From assembly GCA_014163555.1 (NCBI GenBank), contig JACJGO010000026.1, forward strand, positions 1-64,000: DNA of 64,000 nt, in the 5' to 3' direction. The notes under the pieces are model-generated. The model saw only the letters and a list, made by a program, of their open reading frames with translations, was not told the DNA's origin and searched no databases. Position numbers and translations under genes: made by a program. Every line of letters begins with the position of its first letter. Within the stretch, counting starts at the first letter, position 1. Of this stretch, positions 9,569 to 18,462 are shown in pieces. The DNA comes from Flavisolibacter longurius (GTDB lineage Bacteria; Bacteroidota; Bacteroidia; Chitinophagales; Chitinophagaceae).

Positions 9569-10018
9569 ATGATCCTTCGCGAAGCAAAAACGGCCGATAT
9601 CATTGAAATGCACCGGGTACGGGTATCCGTAAACGAGAACAGGTTATCCGATCCGGGCCGCATATCGGAAAATGATTACAGGGAATATATTACAGAACGC
9701 GGCAAGGGCTGGGTGTGCGAAGTGGAAGGAGGTTTGGTTGGCTTTGCCGTTGTGGATGAAAAAGAAAACAATATCTGGGCCTTATTTGTTCATCCCGATT
9801 TTGAGAACAAGGGCATAGGCAAACGGCTTCACCACACGATGCTTTCCTGGCACTTTAAGCAAAGCAATGATCCTCTTTGGCTGGGAACATCCCCCGGAAC
9901 AAGAGCGGAAATCTTCTATAAAAAAATGGGTTGGCAAAAGGCAGGATTTTATGGAAAAGATGAGGTGAAATTTGAAATCACAAAAGAGGCGTGGATGAAA
10001 CAGGAGCACCTTCCGTAA
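9569..10018 (+). CDS. GNAT family N-acetyltransferase
   Basis: A 149-residue GNAT acetyltransferase. It has an N-terminal ILREAKTADIIEMHRVRVSVNEN, the core strand WALFVHPDFENKGIGKRLH containing the acetyl-CoA pyrophosphate-binding Q/R-x-x-G-x-G/A equivalent (NKGIGK), and a final FYKKMGWQKAGFYGKDEVKFE. The acceptor substrate is unknown. Single gene on the plus strand. Confidence 0.85.
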   Translation: MILREAKTADIIEMHRVRVSVNENRLSDPGRISENDYREYITERGKGWVCEVEGGLVGFAVVDEKENNIWALFVHPDFENKGIGKRLHHTMLSWHFKQSNDPLWLGTSPGTRAEIFYKKMGWQKAGFYGKDEVKFEITKEAWMKQEHLP

Positions 10019-10225
10019 ATTGATTTAGTATAACTCAAATGATTAAGACTTATACATTCATTCTCTACGTCAACGGTAATACCTTCCCTTTCGTCATTCC
10101 TACCCTGTAATTCTGATGGACTCTTTTCATTTCATCCCTGGTTCCTGACAGTTCAGGCAGTTCCCCCTTTACCCGAACATTCACTTACTGCAGTTTTGTC
10201 AAAAGTATAAAACCCGATAAAACGT

Positions 10226-10645
10226 ATGCAACCCAAAACCTTGTTTGCCAACTGGACACAAATTGCCAGCACCTTGCTAATGGCCGGGGCACTTGCCTGG
10301 GCCATCAAACTGACTGTTATCATATCTACCAATGGCCGGATCATTGATACCGGTGCCGCAGCCCTGCTGATGAAGATCGGCATCCCCTTGCTGCTGATTG
10401 GTTCTACCTGCCTGGGAAGCAGCCTTGCCAACAGGCAAAATGCGTTTTTGCGCATCCTGGCTATCGTTCTCTCTCCGGTACTGCTCTTTGGTACCTGCTT
10501 TTTGATCACCACTTCCCTTAATCCGTTGGTGCAAAACAGCGGCGTATGGTATGCAGCGCAGGAACTGCCTATAGCTGTGGTTGTGATGGTATGTTTCCCG
10601 GTGGGCCTATTTCTTTACAAACGCTTTCGTCCGGCAATTGCCTAG
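10226..10645 (+). CDS. Hypothetical four-helix membrane protein
   Basis: A 139-residue, strongly hydrophobic protein with four predicted membrane segments (about residues 12-33, 45-63, 72-94 and 112-130). No family is recognised. The stop codon lies 25 nt before a strong hairpin terminator that probably serves this gene and the convergent protease gene. Confidence 0.6.
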   Translation: MQPKTLFANWTQIASTLLMAGALAWAIKLTVIISTNGRIIDTGAAALLMKIGIPLLLIGSTCLGSSLANRQNAFLRILAIVLSPVLLFGTCFLITTSLNPLVQNSGVWYAAQELPIAVVVMVCFPVGLFLYKRFRPAIA

Positions 10646-10669
10646 CATATATTGTCCAGGAGATGGTGA

Positions 10670-10718
10670 GATATATAGAAAAAGGTGACTGAAGGACAGT
10701 CACCTTTTTCTATATATC
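10670..10718. terminator. Bidirectional intrinsic terminator
   Basis: A perfect 22-bp inverted repeat (10670-10691 and 10697-10718) with a 5-nt loop. The stem contains an A5/T5 tract, so transcripts from either side end in a GC-rich hairpin followed by U residues. It lies between the convergent membrane-protein gene and the tricorn-type protease gene. Confidence 0.9.
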
Positions 10719-10728
10719 CTGATTACAC

Positions 10729-13700
10729 TTAGCCTTTTCCGTTAGCCGCTACTTCTTTCAGCAATTCTGTAACAGCGGTTTCCAGTTGCTGGTCCATTCC
10801 CTTGCCAACTTTATCGTATTCGTTCCGCACTTTGATATCAGGTTCGGTCTGCCAGTTTTCGAGGTATTTGCCATTCACTGATTTAACGCCAAGGGGCGGC
10901 ACACCCCAGCGTACCGAATTATCCTGCAGGGTTTCCCAACCGGCAAAGGTACAGGTACCCGGTACGGGCATCCCTACCAGCTTGCCCAGCTTCAGATCCT
11001 GGTAGCTGTAGGCAAAACAATGCCCATCGCTGTAGTTGGCTTCATTTGCCAGGGCAATGCTTGGCTTTGTCCAGCGGAACGAAGGCTCCAGTCCTACTGC
11101 ACGGCTATCGGTGGTATAATCCAAAAAGCGTTTGCCGCTCAGGAACATGGCCAGGTCGGCTACCAGGTCTCCCCCTCCATTGTTGCGGGTATCCACCACC
11201 ATACCCTTGCGGGCTGCATATTTTCCCATCACTTCTTCATACACGGTGCGGAAACTTGGATCGTTCATGCCTGGTATGTGCACATAGCCCAACTGCCCTT
11301 TACTCATTTTATCTACTTCATCGGCATTGCGGCGCACCCACCGCTTGTACAGCAAGCCGCTTTCTTCACCCGGTGCTACGGGTTTCACCACCCATTCCTT
11401 CCGGGTATTCGTGGAGGGGTCAAAGACCTGGATCAAAACATTCTTACCGGCTTTGCGGTTCAGTAGCGGAGCGTAGTCTTTTTCGGTAGTGATGGTTTCG
11501 CCATCGATGGATTCGATGATCATTCCGGGCTTCAGGTTCATGCCAGCCTTGGCCAGCGGACCTTCCGCCATAATTTCTACTATCTTAATTCCATTGCCGG
11601 TAAAGGCAGGATCGTAAAAGATCCCCAGTGATGCCGTGGCATCGGCATTGGGGGCCTGGAAGAAATAAGAAGCACCGGAATGGGAAACGTTCAGTTCACC
11701 CAATAATTCGCTGAGCATTTCAACAAACTCGTGGTTATTGCTGATGTGCGGCAGGTATTTATTGTAGGTTGTGCGCAGGGCCGTCCAATCCGCGCCATGG
11801 TAACCGGCGGTATAAAATGTGTTCCGTGTACGACGCCAAACATGCTCAAACATAAATTCCCGTTCCGCGGCTACGTCCAGGTTCATATCACCATTCACGC
11901 CAACCGTTTCTTGCTTGCTGGCTGCCGGGTCCAGTTTGATGATTCGGCCATCGGACAAGAGGTAGATGAATTTATTCAGGCTGTCCCACTGCATGCGTGC
12001 ACTATTGGCCGCCAGGGGCACAAGCATCTTTGTTTCTTTGGTGCGCAGGTTGGTGCTCCAGAGATTGAAGCCTTTTTCAAAACGAGCCAAGTAATAAAGC
12101 GTTTCGCCATCCTTCGACACCAGGGCATCGGCAAGGTTGGAAGAGTGAAGCGTAAGCCTGGCCTTGCGGTATTTCAAGCCATCCCAATCGATGGTAATCG
12201 GTTCTGTTTTTGCGCCTTTCTTTCTAGCACTGTCGGCCTTCGCTACTTTTTCATCGGCTTCTTTCCATAGCGCATAATCTTCCTTGCTCAGGCGAAATTT
12301 GTCATAGGCATCCTGCGTGAGAAAAAGAGCAAAGACATCGGACTGTGTGCCGCCACTGTTGGCCTGGGCCCGCAGGCCCTCCCGGTTGCTGTTCCAGATT
12401 AGCATCTTTCCTCCCATCATCCATTTGGGAGCGAAGTCCTGGTAACCGCTTTCCGTCAGGTTGAATTTCTTCCCCTTTCCATCGGCAGATACCAACCCTA
12501 TCTCGCCGTTCCAGTAGCCCGGTTCCGAATACTGGAAAAGCAGCCATTTGCTGTCGGGACTCCAGGTAAAATACTGGTCGTTTTCCGTCATGGCAAACAG
12601 GTCGTTGTTGGTCAATATCGTACGAACATCTTTGGAGGCGATATTGTACACTTTCAGGGTCTGGCGGTCTTCAATAAAAGCAATCTCTTTTCCATCCGGC
12701 GAATACTGCGGCGTATAATTGTCTTTGCTGTTTTCAATCACAGGCGTTTCCCGCAAAACGGTGGAAGCAAAAAAATACGGTTCTTCGGCACGGGTTCTTG
12801 TGGTTTGGTAAACATTCCAGGAGCCGGCCCTTTCACTGGCATAAAGCAAGGATTTTCCATCCGGCGAAAAGCTGACGTTGATCTCCTGTCCCGGTGTGTT
12901 GGTTATGCGTTTGGTCGTGCCCCCATCAACGGAGGTGACAAACACTTCGCCGCGATACACAAAGGCTACTTCTTTGCCATTGGGCGAAACATCAAGATCG
13001 CGTACACCTCCGGTTACATTCACAATGCGTTCGTTATTTGCCTTGCCTTCACTTTGTATGGTGATGGAAACTTTTCGGGGCTCCGCATTGCCGGTTTTGG
13101 TATAAATACTGCCATCGTAACCAAAACATAAGGTACCGTCGTTTGATGCAGACAGAAACCGCACCGGGTGGTTTTTAAACGACGTCACCGCTGTGGATTG
13201 TGCCGGATTATCGAGGGAAAACCGGTGCACATTAAAGCTGCCGGAAGCCTCGCTGAGATAATAAACGGTTTTATCATTGTCGGCCCACACCGGGTTACGG
13301 TCTTCCCCGGCAAAACTGGTCAACATGCGGTGATCGCCGGTTTTTGCATTGTACAGCCAGATGTCCCTGGCAATAGCCGATTGCTGGTGTTTTCGCCATT
13401 GGTTTTCGCCCCCTTTTTTATCGTGATACAAAACCCGCTGTCCGTCCTTGCTCCATTTTACATCTTCTGCCGGTGTTGTCAACACCTGGCGGGCACGGCC
13501 ACCTCCTACCGGCACCTGGTACAGTTCGGGCAAAGAGCCGCTGGGGAACTGCCGGTTGGTGGCAGCATCCATACGGGCAGCACCAAAATAAACCGTCTTT
13601 CCATCCGGAGAAAAAGAATAAGGATATTCACTGGCAGAGTGAAAAGAAAGACGACGAGGTTCTCCTCCATTCGCATTCACCACGAACACATCAAAGTTGC

Positions 13701-13956
13701 CATAGCGGTCCGAAGCAAAAGCAACCGAGCTGCCATCCGGACTCCATACCGGCATATAATCATGGGCCTCGTGTTGCGTCAGTTGAACAGCTGTTCCACC
13801 GCCAGAGGGTACTTTGTACAAGTCACCCTTGTACGTAAATACTATGGAGCTTCCATCCGGTGAAATCGAAGGATAACGCAACCAGGAAGGTTCTGCCTGC
13901 GCCTGTGCAAGGCATGCCAAACCGGCTGCCAGAAAACTTAGCGTCAATTTTTTCAT
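10729..13956 (-). CDS. Tricorn-type S41 serine protease with TolB/WD-like propeller
   Basis: A 1075-residue secreted protein (signal MKKLTLSFLAAGLACLAQA). The N-terminal half is a beta-propeller of repeated SPDGSSIVF / SPDGKTVYF / SPDGKSLLY units (residues about 25-600). A tricorn core follows, then a PDZ domain (VEIMAEGPLAKAGMNLKPG, about 770-860), then the S41 catalytic domain. The latter contains GMVVDTRNNGGGDLVADLAMF and ANYSDGHCFAYS, where the Ser of NYSDG is the expected nucleophile. It probably degrades peptides in the periplasm. In frame the gene can extend to 14037, but the extra 27 residues precede a clear signal peptide, so I chose 13956. Confidence 0.9.
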   Translation of the reverse strand: MKKLTLSFLAAGLACLAQAQAEPSWLRYPSISPDGSSIVFTYKGDLYKVPSGGGTAVQLTQHEAHDYMPVWSPDGSSVAFASDRYGNFDVFVVNANGGEPRRLSFHSASEYPYSFSPDGKTVYFGAARMDAATNRQFPSGSLPELYQVPVGGGRARQVLTTPAEDVKWSKDGQRVLYHDKKGGENQWRKHQQSAIARDIWLYNAKTGDHRMLTSFAGEDRNPVWADNDKTVYYLSEASGSFNVHRFSLDNPAQSTAVTSFKNHPVRFLSASNDGTLCFGYDGSIYTKTGNAEPRKVSITIQSEGKANNERIVNVTGGVRDLDVSPNGKEVAFVYRGEVFVTSVDGGTTKRITNTPGQEINVSFSPDGKSLLYASERAGSWNVYQTTRTRAEEPYFFASTVLRETPVIENSKDNYTPQYSPDGKEIAFIEDRQTLKVYNIASKDVRTILTNNDLFAMTENDQYFTWSPDSKWLLFQYSEPGYWNGEIGLVSADGKGKKFNLTESGYQDFAPKWMMGGKMLIWNSNREGLRAQANSGGTQSDVFALFLTQDAYDKFRLSKEDYALWKEADEKVAKADSARKKGAKTEPITIDWDGLKYRKARLTLHSSNLADALVSKDGETLYYLARFEKGFNLWSTNLRTKETKMLVPLAANSARMQWDSLNKFIYLLSDGRIIKLDPAASKQETVGVNGDMNLDVAAEREFMFEHVWRRTRNTFYTAGYHGADWTALRTTYNKYLPHISNNHEFVEMLSELLGELNVSHSGASYFFQAPNADATASLGIFYDPAFTGNGIKIVEIMAEGPLAKAGMNLKPGMIIESIDGETITTEKDYAPLLNRKAGKNVLIQVFDPSTNTRKEWVVKPVAPGEESGLLYKRWVRRNADEVDKMSKGQLGYVHIPGMNDPSFRTVYEEVMGKYAARKGMVVDTRNNGGGDLVADLAMFLSGKRFLDYTTDSRAVGLEPSFRWTKPSIALANEANYSDGHCFAYSYQDLKLGKLVGMPVPGTCTFAGWETLQDNSVRWGVPPLGVKSVNGKYLENWQTEPDIKVRNEYDKVGKGMDQQLETAVTELLKEVAANGKG

Positions 13957-14049
13957 ACAGGAGTTTGTAGAGCCGGGAAGATACAACGGGAAAGGATTGT
14001 ACATCCGACCAATCACTGATAAGTACCGATAAGGCAAAGCTGTCCAGTC

Positions 14050-15252
14050 CTATTTACCAAGCGCATACGCTTGCAGGTAATCATAGTCCTTCAGCAAGTT
14101 GCCGTTTTCAACAATCATAGCTCTTGTTATTACGGGGGAAGAAACGGTTAAAAGATCTGGCAGAATGTATTTGATCAGTTGCTCGCCAAAGTATTTCGAC
14201 GCATCCCGCGGCAGTTCGTTCGGGAGGTTTCCAACGGCCATAACATCGATGCTGGTTGGAAGATAAGGTGCGGTCTTTCCGTAGCTGATACGGTCAACAC
14301 CGTACACAGGGTTTTCAATTGTTTGGTCGCCTTTGTTGATGGGCACAGACCCGTTGCAATCGTCGGTTATATCAGCTATAGTTTGGATGCGAAAACCGGG
14401 TTGGCTTATGTCTTCCTGCTTGAACAAGCGGGGAACATCCACATCCCAGAAAACGCCATTCATCAGGATATCCGTATGAGCGGTGTAATTTGGAAAAAGA
14501 CTTTCATATTCCTTGGGATGATCGTGAAAATGTTCGCGGTTATAATTGCCCTTTTCTTGGTGCCGGTACAAGTCAGCGCCTTTGAGCTGCAGGTAAACAG
14601 GGTATTCAAATTCTCGGGCAACGAAATCTTCTTTTTCCACTTCAATAACACCCATCAGGTTCATGATTTCCAGTATGCCATGGGCCACTCTTCCCGAACC
14701 GGTGACGGCAATTTTTACGGGCGGAAGTTTTAATCCGAAATAAGTATGAATGAGAGATTTGAAATCTTTTTGTTGGTACACCCGTTTTAAGTGGTAGGCC
14801 CCGGTACGGTTCCCATACGCCATGATGCCGTTGTGGGCTCCAACAATGCCGGCAAAAAAACCAAACCCGATAATGCGTTGCCCGTCTTCGTGGCGCAGGC
14901 ATTCATAATCGATAAGGGTGCAGCCATTTTGAAGGAGTGATTGCAGCAGCTTCTGATTATGCGGTTGCTTTTTGCAGGTATGCGAAAATATAAGATAGGT
15001 CTTGCCGGGTATTACCTGGGCGGGTGGCACTTCTTTAATACCCAACAGAACAGAGCACTCTTCCAGCGAATCGGCTAACGAAATGCCGGCCATACTGTAT
15101 TCCCTGTCGGTATAACAGCGGGTCTCCGACCGTTGTACAATGATCCTGCAATGCGGATAGTGCTGCTGTAGCCATTTACACTGCGCCGGTGTGAGGGCAA
15201 CACGGTTGTCTGCCGGAATTTTGCCTTCTTTCAGGATACCAATTTTCAACAT
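14050..15252 (-). CDS. Saccharopine dehydrogenase-like NAD(P) oxidoreductase
   Basis: A 400-residue protein with the alanine dehydrogenase / pyridine nucleotide transhydrogenase N-terminal domain (KIGILKEGKIPADNRVALTP, then KEVPPAQV and FSHTCKKQ) and a Rossmann segment (VKIAVTGSGRVAHGILEIMN, about residue 185). The C-terminus ADITDDCNGSVP with DVMAVGNLPNELP is typical of lysine-forming saccharopine dehydrogenase (LYS1-like). It probably works in lysine metabolism in the cytoplasm, but related dehydrogenases have other amino-acid substrates. It is followed by the protease gene on the same strand, about 90 nt away. Confidence 0.8.
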   Translation of the reverse strand: MLKIGILKEGKIPADNRVALTPAQCKWLQQHYPHCRIIVQRSETRCYTDREYSMAGISLADSLEECSVLLGIKEVPPAQVIPGKTYLIFSHTCKKQPHNQKLLQSLLQNGCTLIDYECLRHEDGQRIIGFGFFAGIVGAHNGIMAYGNRTGAYHLKRVYQQKDFKSLIHTYFGLKLPPVKIAVTGSGRVAHGILEIMNLMGVIEVEKEDFVAREFEYPVYLQLKGADLYRHQEKGNYNREHFHDHPKEYESLFPNYTAHTDILMNGVFWDVDVPRLFKQEDISQPGFRIQTIADITDDCNGSVPINKGDQTIENPVYGVDRISYGKTAPYLPTSIDVMAVGNLPNELPRDASKYFGEQLIKYILPDLLTVSSPVITRAMIVENGNLLKDYDYLQAYALGK

Positions 15253-15389
15253 GGCGGTAAGGTTTCGCTATGAAAATAATATTGCGCTTTGGACAAACTT
15301 ACGCCATCTGGAAAAGATGGAAAGCGTGCAGGAAAAGAAAGTGCAACATCCCACAGGAAGGCCTACCTGAAAAAGATAAATACGATGAT

Positions 15390-15578
15390 TTAATTGGCCT
15401 TGGCCGGTGAAAGTTCCAGGTAAAAAAATGGCTGACGGTTATTCTCCAGCAGTTCTTTGCGGTGGCGCATCAGCAACAACCGACGGAAAGCTTTGAGGTA
15501 ATATTCATCTTTTGCCTGCGTTTCATCTACGGGTACGGACGAAAGCAGTTTGCCGTTCACAGTTAGGTTTAGTTTCAT
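15390..15578 (-). CDS. Small hypothetical protein
   Basis: A 62-residue protein, MKLNLTVNGKLLSSVPVDET followed by a basic helical segment (LKAFRRLLLMRHRKELLEN) and QPFFYLELSPAKAN. No family is recognised. The frame stays open upstream to 15782, but that part overlaps the neighbouring MBL gene and does not look coding. I therefore start at the ATG at 15578. Confidence 0.5.
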   Translation of the reverse strand: MKLNLTVNGKLLSSVPVDETQAKDEYYLKAFRRLLLMRHRKELLENNRQPFFYLELSPAKAN

Positions 15579-15708
15579 GGATACAATATTTGCGCCGCAA
15601 GATATACGCAAAGTTTTGGGAATACAACAGGGTTGGGTGAAAGGTGATTGGTCAGTGGTGAATATGGCTATTTTATCGTTAACTCGTAATGCTATTTCTA
15701 AAGATCGG

Positions 15709-16449
15709 TCAGTTGGAATTTTGCCATTTTTGAATAAGTGTATGGAGTGCTTCCTGTACGTTTCCTGAATAAACACCGCCATGATAACAAATCAGCTTGT
15801 CGATGGGTAGCTTTTGAAGTTTGCTCACTGAGGAAATGGCGGCCGGCAGATCAAGCGCATATCGCGGGTTGGCCAGATTCAGTGAACCTTCCTCAATAAC
15901 TACAGCATCCCCCGCAATCAAGGTCCGTTGTTGTTTCAGATAAAGTGAAATATGCCCGGGTGTATGACCGGGAGTTGGAATAATAGCCACTTCACCGGCC
16001 ATGGACCATTGACTGTTCTTATCCAGTATCTCATCCACCGGAACGGGTTTAACTGTTTCCAAAAATGCCTGAAACACTTTTGCTCCCGGTTTTTGATCCT
16101 CCGGAAGGCATTGATAAATGTCTTCCGCCTGTTGAAGTCGCAAGGATTTTGCCTGTCCGCTGATATACTTTGCTTCTATTGCCGATGCATACACAAGAAG
16201 CGATGGATGGTTTTGCCTGATTCTATATGCGCCGGCTATATGGTCAATATCGTGATGCGTTAGCACCAGGCCGGTGAGTTGCGAAATTGAAGCGCCTACA
16301 GCAGCCAATGACTTTTCCAGTTCAGGGACCGTCTCCTCATACCCGCAATCCACCAGAATACGTTCATCCCGGTATTGCAAAAGCACAGGGTAAAGAACAT
16401 CCTGTTTATCATTGATCCCGTAAGGCAGCGCTAATATATGAACGTCCAT
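15709..16449 (-). CDS. Metallo-beta-lactamase fold hydrolase
   Basis: A 246-residue MBL-fold protein. The metal-binding motif is THHDIDH (His65, His66, Asp69, His70) and the second histidine is in TPGHTPGHISLYL. AGDAVVIEEG gives the bridging Asp and ICYHGG the last His. It resembles the glyoxalase-II / lactonase-like branch, and the substrate is unknown. The downstream lipoprotein-like gene on the same strand begins about 850 nt to the right, with only 8 nt between its end and this start, so the two are probably co-transcribed. Confidence 0.85.
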   Translation of the reverse strand: MDVHILALPYGINDKQDVLYPVLLQYRDERILVDCGYEETVPELEKSLAAVGASISQLTGLVLTHHDIDHIAGAYRIRQNHPSLLVYASAIEAKYISGQAKSLRLQQAEDIYQCLPEDQKPGAKVFQAFLETVKPVPVDEILDKNSQWSMAGEVAIIPTPGHTPGHISLYLKQQRTLIAGDAVVIEEGSLNLANPRYALDLPAAISSVSKLQKLPIDKLICYHGGVYSGNVQEALHTLIQKWQNSN

Positions 16450-16457
16450 ATCGAAAT

Positions 16458-17312
16458 CTATTGATCAAAAATATCTTTGTCTTTTTCCACATCCTGCATG
16501 CGTTTGAGCAGGATGGCCGAGGAAATGGAAGCTACAACCAGTTTTTCCTGTAGCTTTAGGTCATTCACGATCCAGATGTTGTTATCCAGAATATCAATGA
16601 TACCCACCACGCCATTGTCCCAACGGAGCTCGTAACCCGAAAGCATTTTTCCGCCAAACACTTTTTTCTCTTTGCCGCTTTTGGTGGTAACATTATCCAG
16701 CCGCAAAGGCCGGATGGCTATGTTTTCTTTGCCGTTGGTAGCATAACCTTCTTCCTCTACATAAGGGCGGTCAAACAAGCCACGGGCCGTATCTTTTCCA
16801 ATCTCATATTTGTTGATCAGCACCAGCGACCAGGGATCTTCTGCCGTGGCAGAAAGTGGAACAATGGCGGCTGTAAAACTGTATTCGTAGCGGTTTGTTT
16901 TGGAGGCATTGCCGATGTAGGGATTATTGCTTTTATAGACCAATTGCTTTTCTGAAAATTTCTCTGTGGCGTAGATCTCTGCTTCCAGTCCGCCTTCTGC
17001 GATGGTATATTGAAACCGTGACCGTTGGTAGTTGCTGCCTTTGTTCGTATTGATATCAAAAACTTTCAGAAGGTATTCTTCCGGTGACATGCGGAACTTC
17101 GTGTATTGAAGCGAAGACCGGAAATCCCAGCCACGGGAAATCTTTGACGTTTGGTAGGGACCGAATTGTAGCCGCTGGGCAATCATCCAGCCGCTTAACC
17201 CTTTCACCGGCATTTGTGTTGCCTGGCTGCTAAACTGGGTGGGAACGGATAGCTTCACTGCTGTACAGGAAGCCAATATTACTACCATGAGAAATATAGA
17301 TGGGAGTCGCAT
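16458..17312 (-). CDS. Hypothetical lipoprotein
   Basis: A 284-residue protein with a lipoprotein signal (MRLPSIFLMVVILASCTAVK, acylated Cys near residue 16). The mature part is mixed alpha/beta without a domain I recognise. It ends 8 nt before the MBL hydrolase start, which suggests an operon. An extra 16 codons upstream (to 17360) would disrupt the signal peptide, so I chose 17312. Confidence 0.65.
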   Translation of the reverse strand: MRLPSIFLMVVILASCTAVKLSVPTQFSSQATQMPVKGLSGWMIAQRLQFGPYQTSKISRGWDFRSSLQYTKFRMSPEEYLLKVFDINTNKGSNYQRSRFQYTIAEGGLEAEIYATEKFSEKQLVYKSNNPYIGNASKTNRYEYSFTAAIVPLSATAEDPWSLVLINKYEIGKDTARGLFDRPYVEEEGYATNGKENIAIRPLRLDNVTTKSGKEKKVFGGKMLSGYELRWDNGVVGIIDILDNNIWIVNDLKLQEKLVVASISSAILLKRMQDVEKDKDIFDQ

Positions 17313-17581
17313 AATTCTTAGTTTAAAAGCGTGAATAAATTTACTTCTGCAAGGGCGCAATAGCCTGTGAAAATTGGTTGAAGTGTGGTTTTAGTTTTAT
17401 CAATTGACTGCATTTTTTCACCAGGCCTTGCGTCTTCCTGAAGACAGTTCGGATTTTTTCTCCCTTTTTTTGGTTTTGCTTTTTCATCTTTGATCATGTT
17501 TATAAAAGCAATACCTGTTGGGGAGATAAAACCGTTGGGTGCACTTGTTAGCGTTAACAATATTTTATCTATTGAAGCAAA

Positions 17582-17607
17582 AAACCCCAGTGCAAAGCCT
17601 AGGGTTT
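17582..17607 (-). terminator. Intrinsic terminator of the haloacid dehalogenase gene
   Basis: Arms 17582-17590 and 17599-17607 pair (AAACCCUAG with CUGGGGUUU, one G-U) around an 8-nt loop. On the minus strand they are followed by a run of T. It lies about 20 nt past the stop codon of the dehalogenase gene. Confidence 0.75.
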
Positions 17608-17628
17608 AATCATATTCTGAAAATTATT

Positions 17629-18348
17629 TTAAACCAGTTGGCCCATATCAGCGTAGCTTCTCAATTGCGCCGCCAGGTCTTTTAAATTGGTACAAACAAA
17701 ATTGGGTGGTGGTGCCAGCGGATACAGCATTTGTCTGTTTTGTTTCAGGTAGGCCGTTTGCAGGCCCGCATTGGCAGCACCGGCCAGGTCCCATCCGTGT
17801 GCCGAAACCAGCAAGGCTTCATCTTTGGCCACGTCCATTTTTTTCACCGCCCATTCATACACTTCTATGCAGGGTTTGTATTTTTTTATTTTTTCCGCAC
17901 TAAACACATGCTCAAAATACGAGATCAGGCCTGTGGGTTCCATGCGTTCGTACACCACTGCTTCCGGCGAATTGGTAAGCGCCGCAATGCGGTAACCCAG
18001 GTCATTCAATTCCGACAAACCTTCCTGCACCTGGTCGTGAACGGGCAGGTGCTTTAGCAGTTCCAGCACAAAATCAATATCATCTTCCTGAATGGTGCGG
18101 CCCATTTTCCGGGCTGTCATCAGCATGGTAGCCTTGGCGATGGATACAAAGTTGTTGAACTTACCCAGGCAATTGTCTACAAAAAGATATTGAACAAACA
18201 ATTCAAACCAAAGCATATAGCCTTTTCCCGAATCCAGCAAAACATTGACCTTTCGCTCCACATCGCTCATGTCAAGCAATGTCTCATAAACGTCTAAAAT
18301 TATCACCTTTGGCTTTGGCAGAACGCCGGCCGCTTCTTGATCTTGCAT
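17629..18348 (-). CDS. Haloacid dehalogenase type II (HAD-IA) hydrolase
   Basis: A 239-residue HAD-superfamily protein. Motif I is LDVYETLLD with Asp19, the D-x-Y/F-x-T-L form seen in L-2-haloacid dehalogenases. Motif II is ALTNSPEA, the motif III Lys is in KKYKPCIEVYEWA, and the motif IV region is SAHGWDLAGAANAGLQTAYL. The SAHGWDxxGA signature and the length fit haloacid dehalogenase type II. The natural substrate may differ. Monocistronic with its own terminator. Confidence 0.85.
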   Translation of the reverse strand: MQDQEAAGVLPKPKVIILDVYETLLDMSDVERKVNVLLDSGKGYMLWFELFVQYLFVDNCLGKFNNFVSIAKATMLMTARKMGRTIQEDDIDFVLELLKHLPVHDQVQEGLSELNDLGYRIAALTNSPEAVVYERMEPTGLISYFEHVFSAEKIKKYKPCIEVYEWAVKKMDVAKDEALLVSAHGWDLAGAANAGLQTAYLKQNRQMLYPLAPPPNFVCTNLKDLAAQLRSYADMGQLV

Positions 18349-18462
18349 ACACTGCTTTTTTACAAATTTCGACTCCTTCCCCTAATAAAAAAATTGTCGC
18401 GGAAACAAAATGAAATTTAATCCCTGAAAGCTTTCATTTTATGGTTCAACACGTAAGCAAAC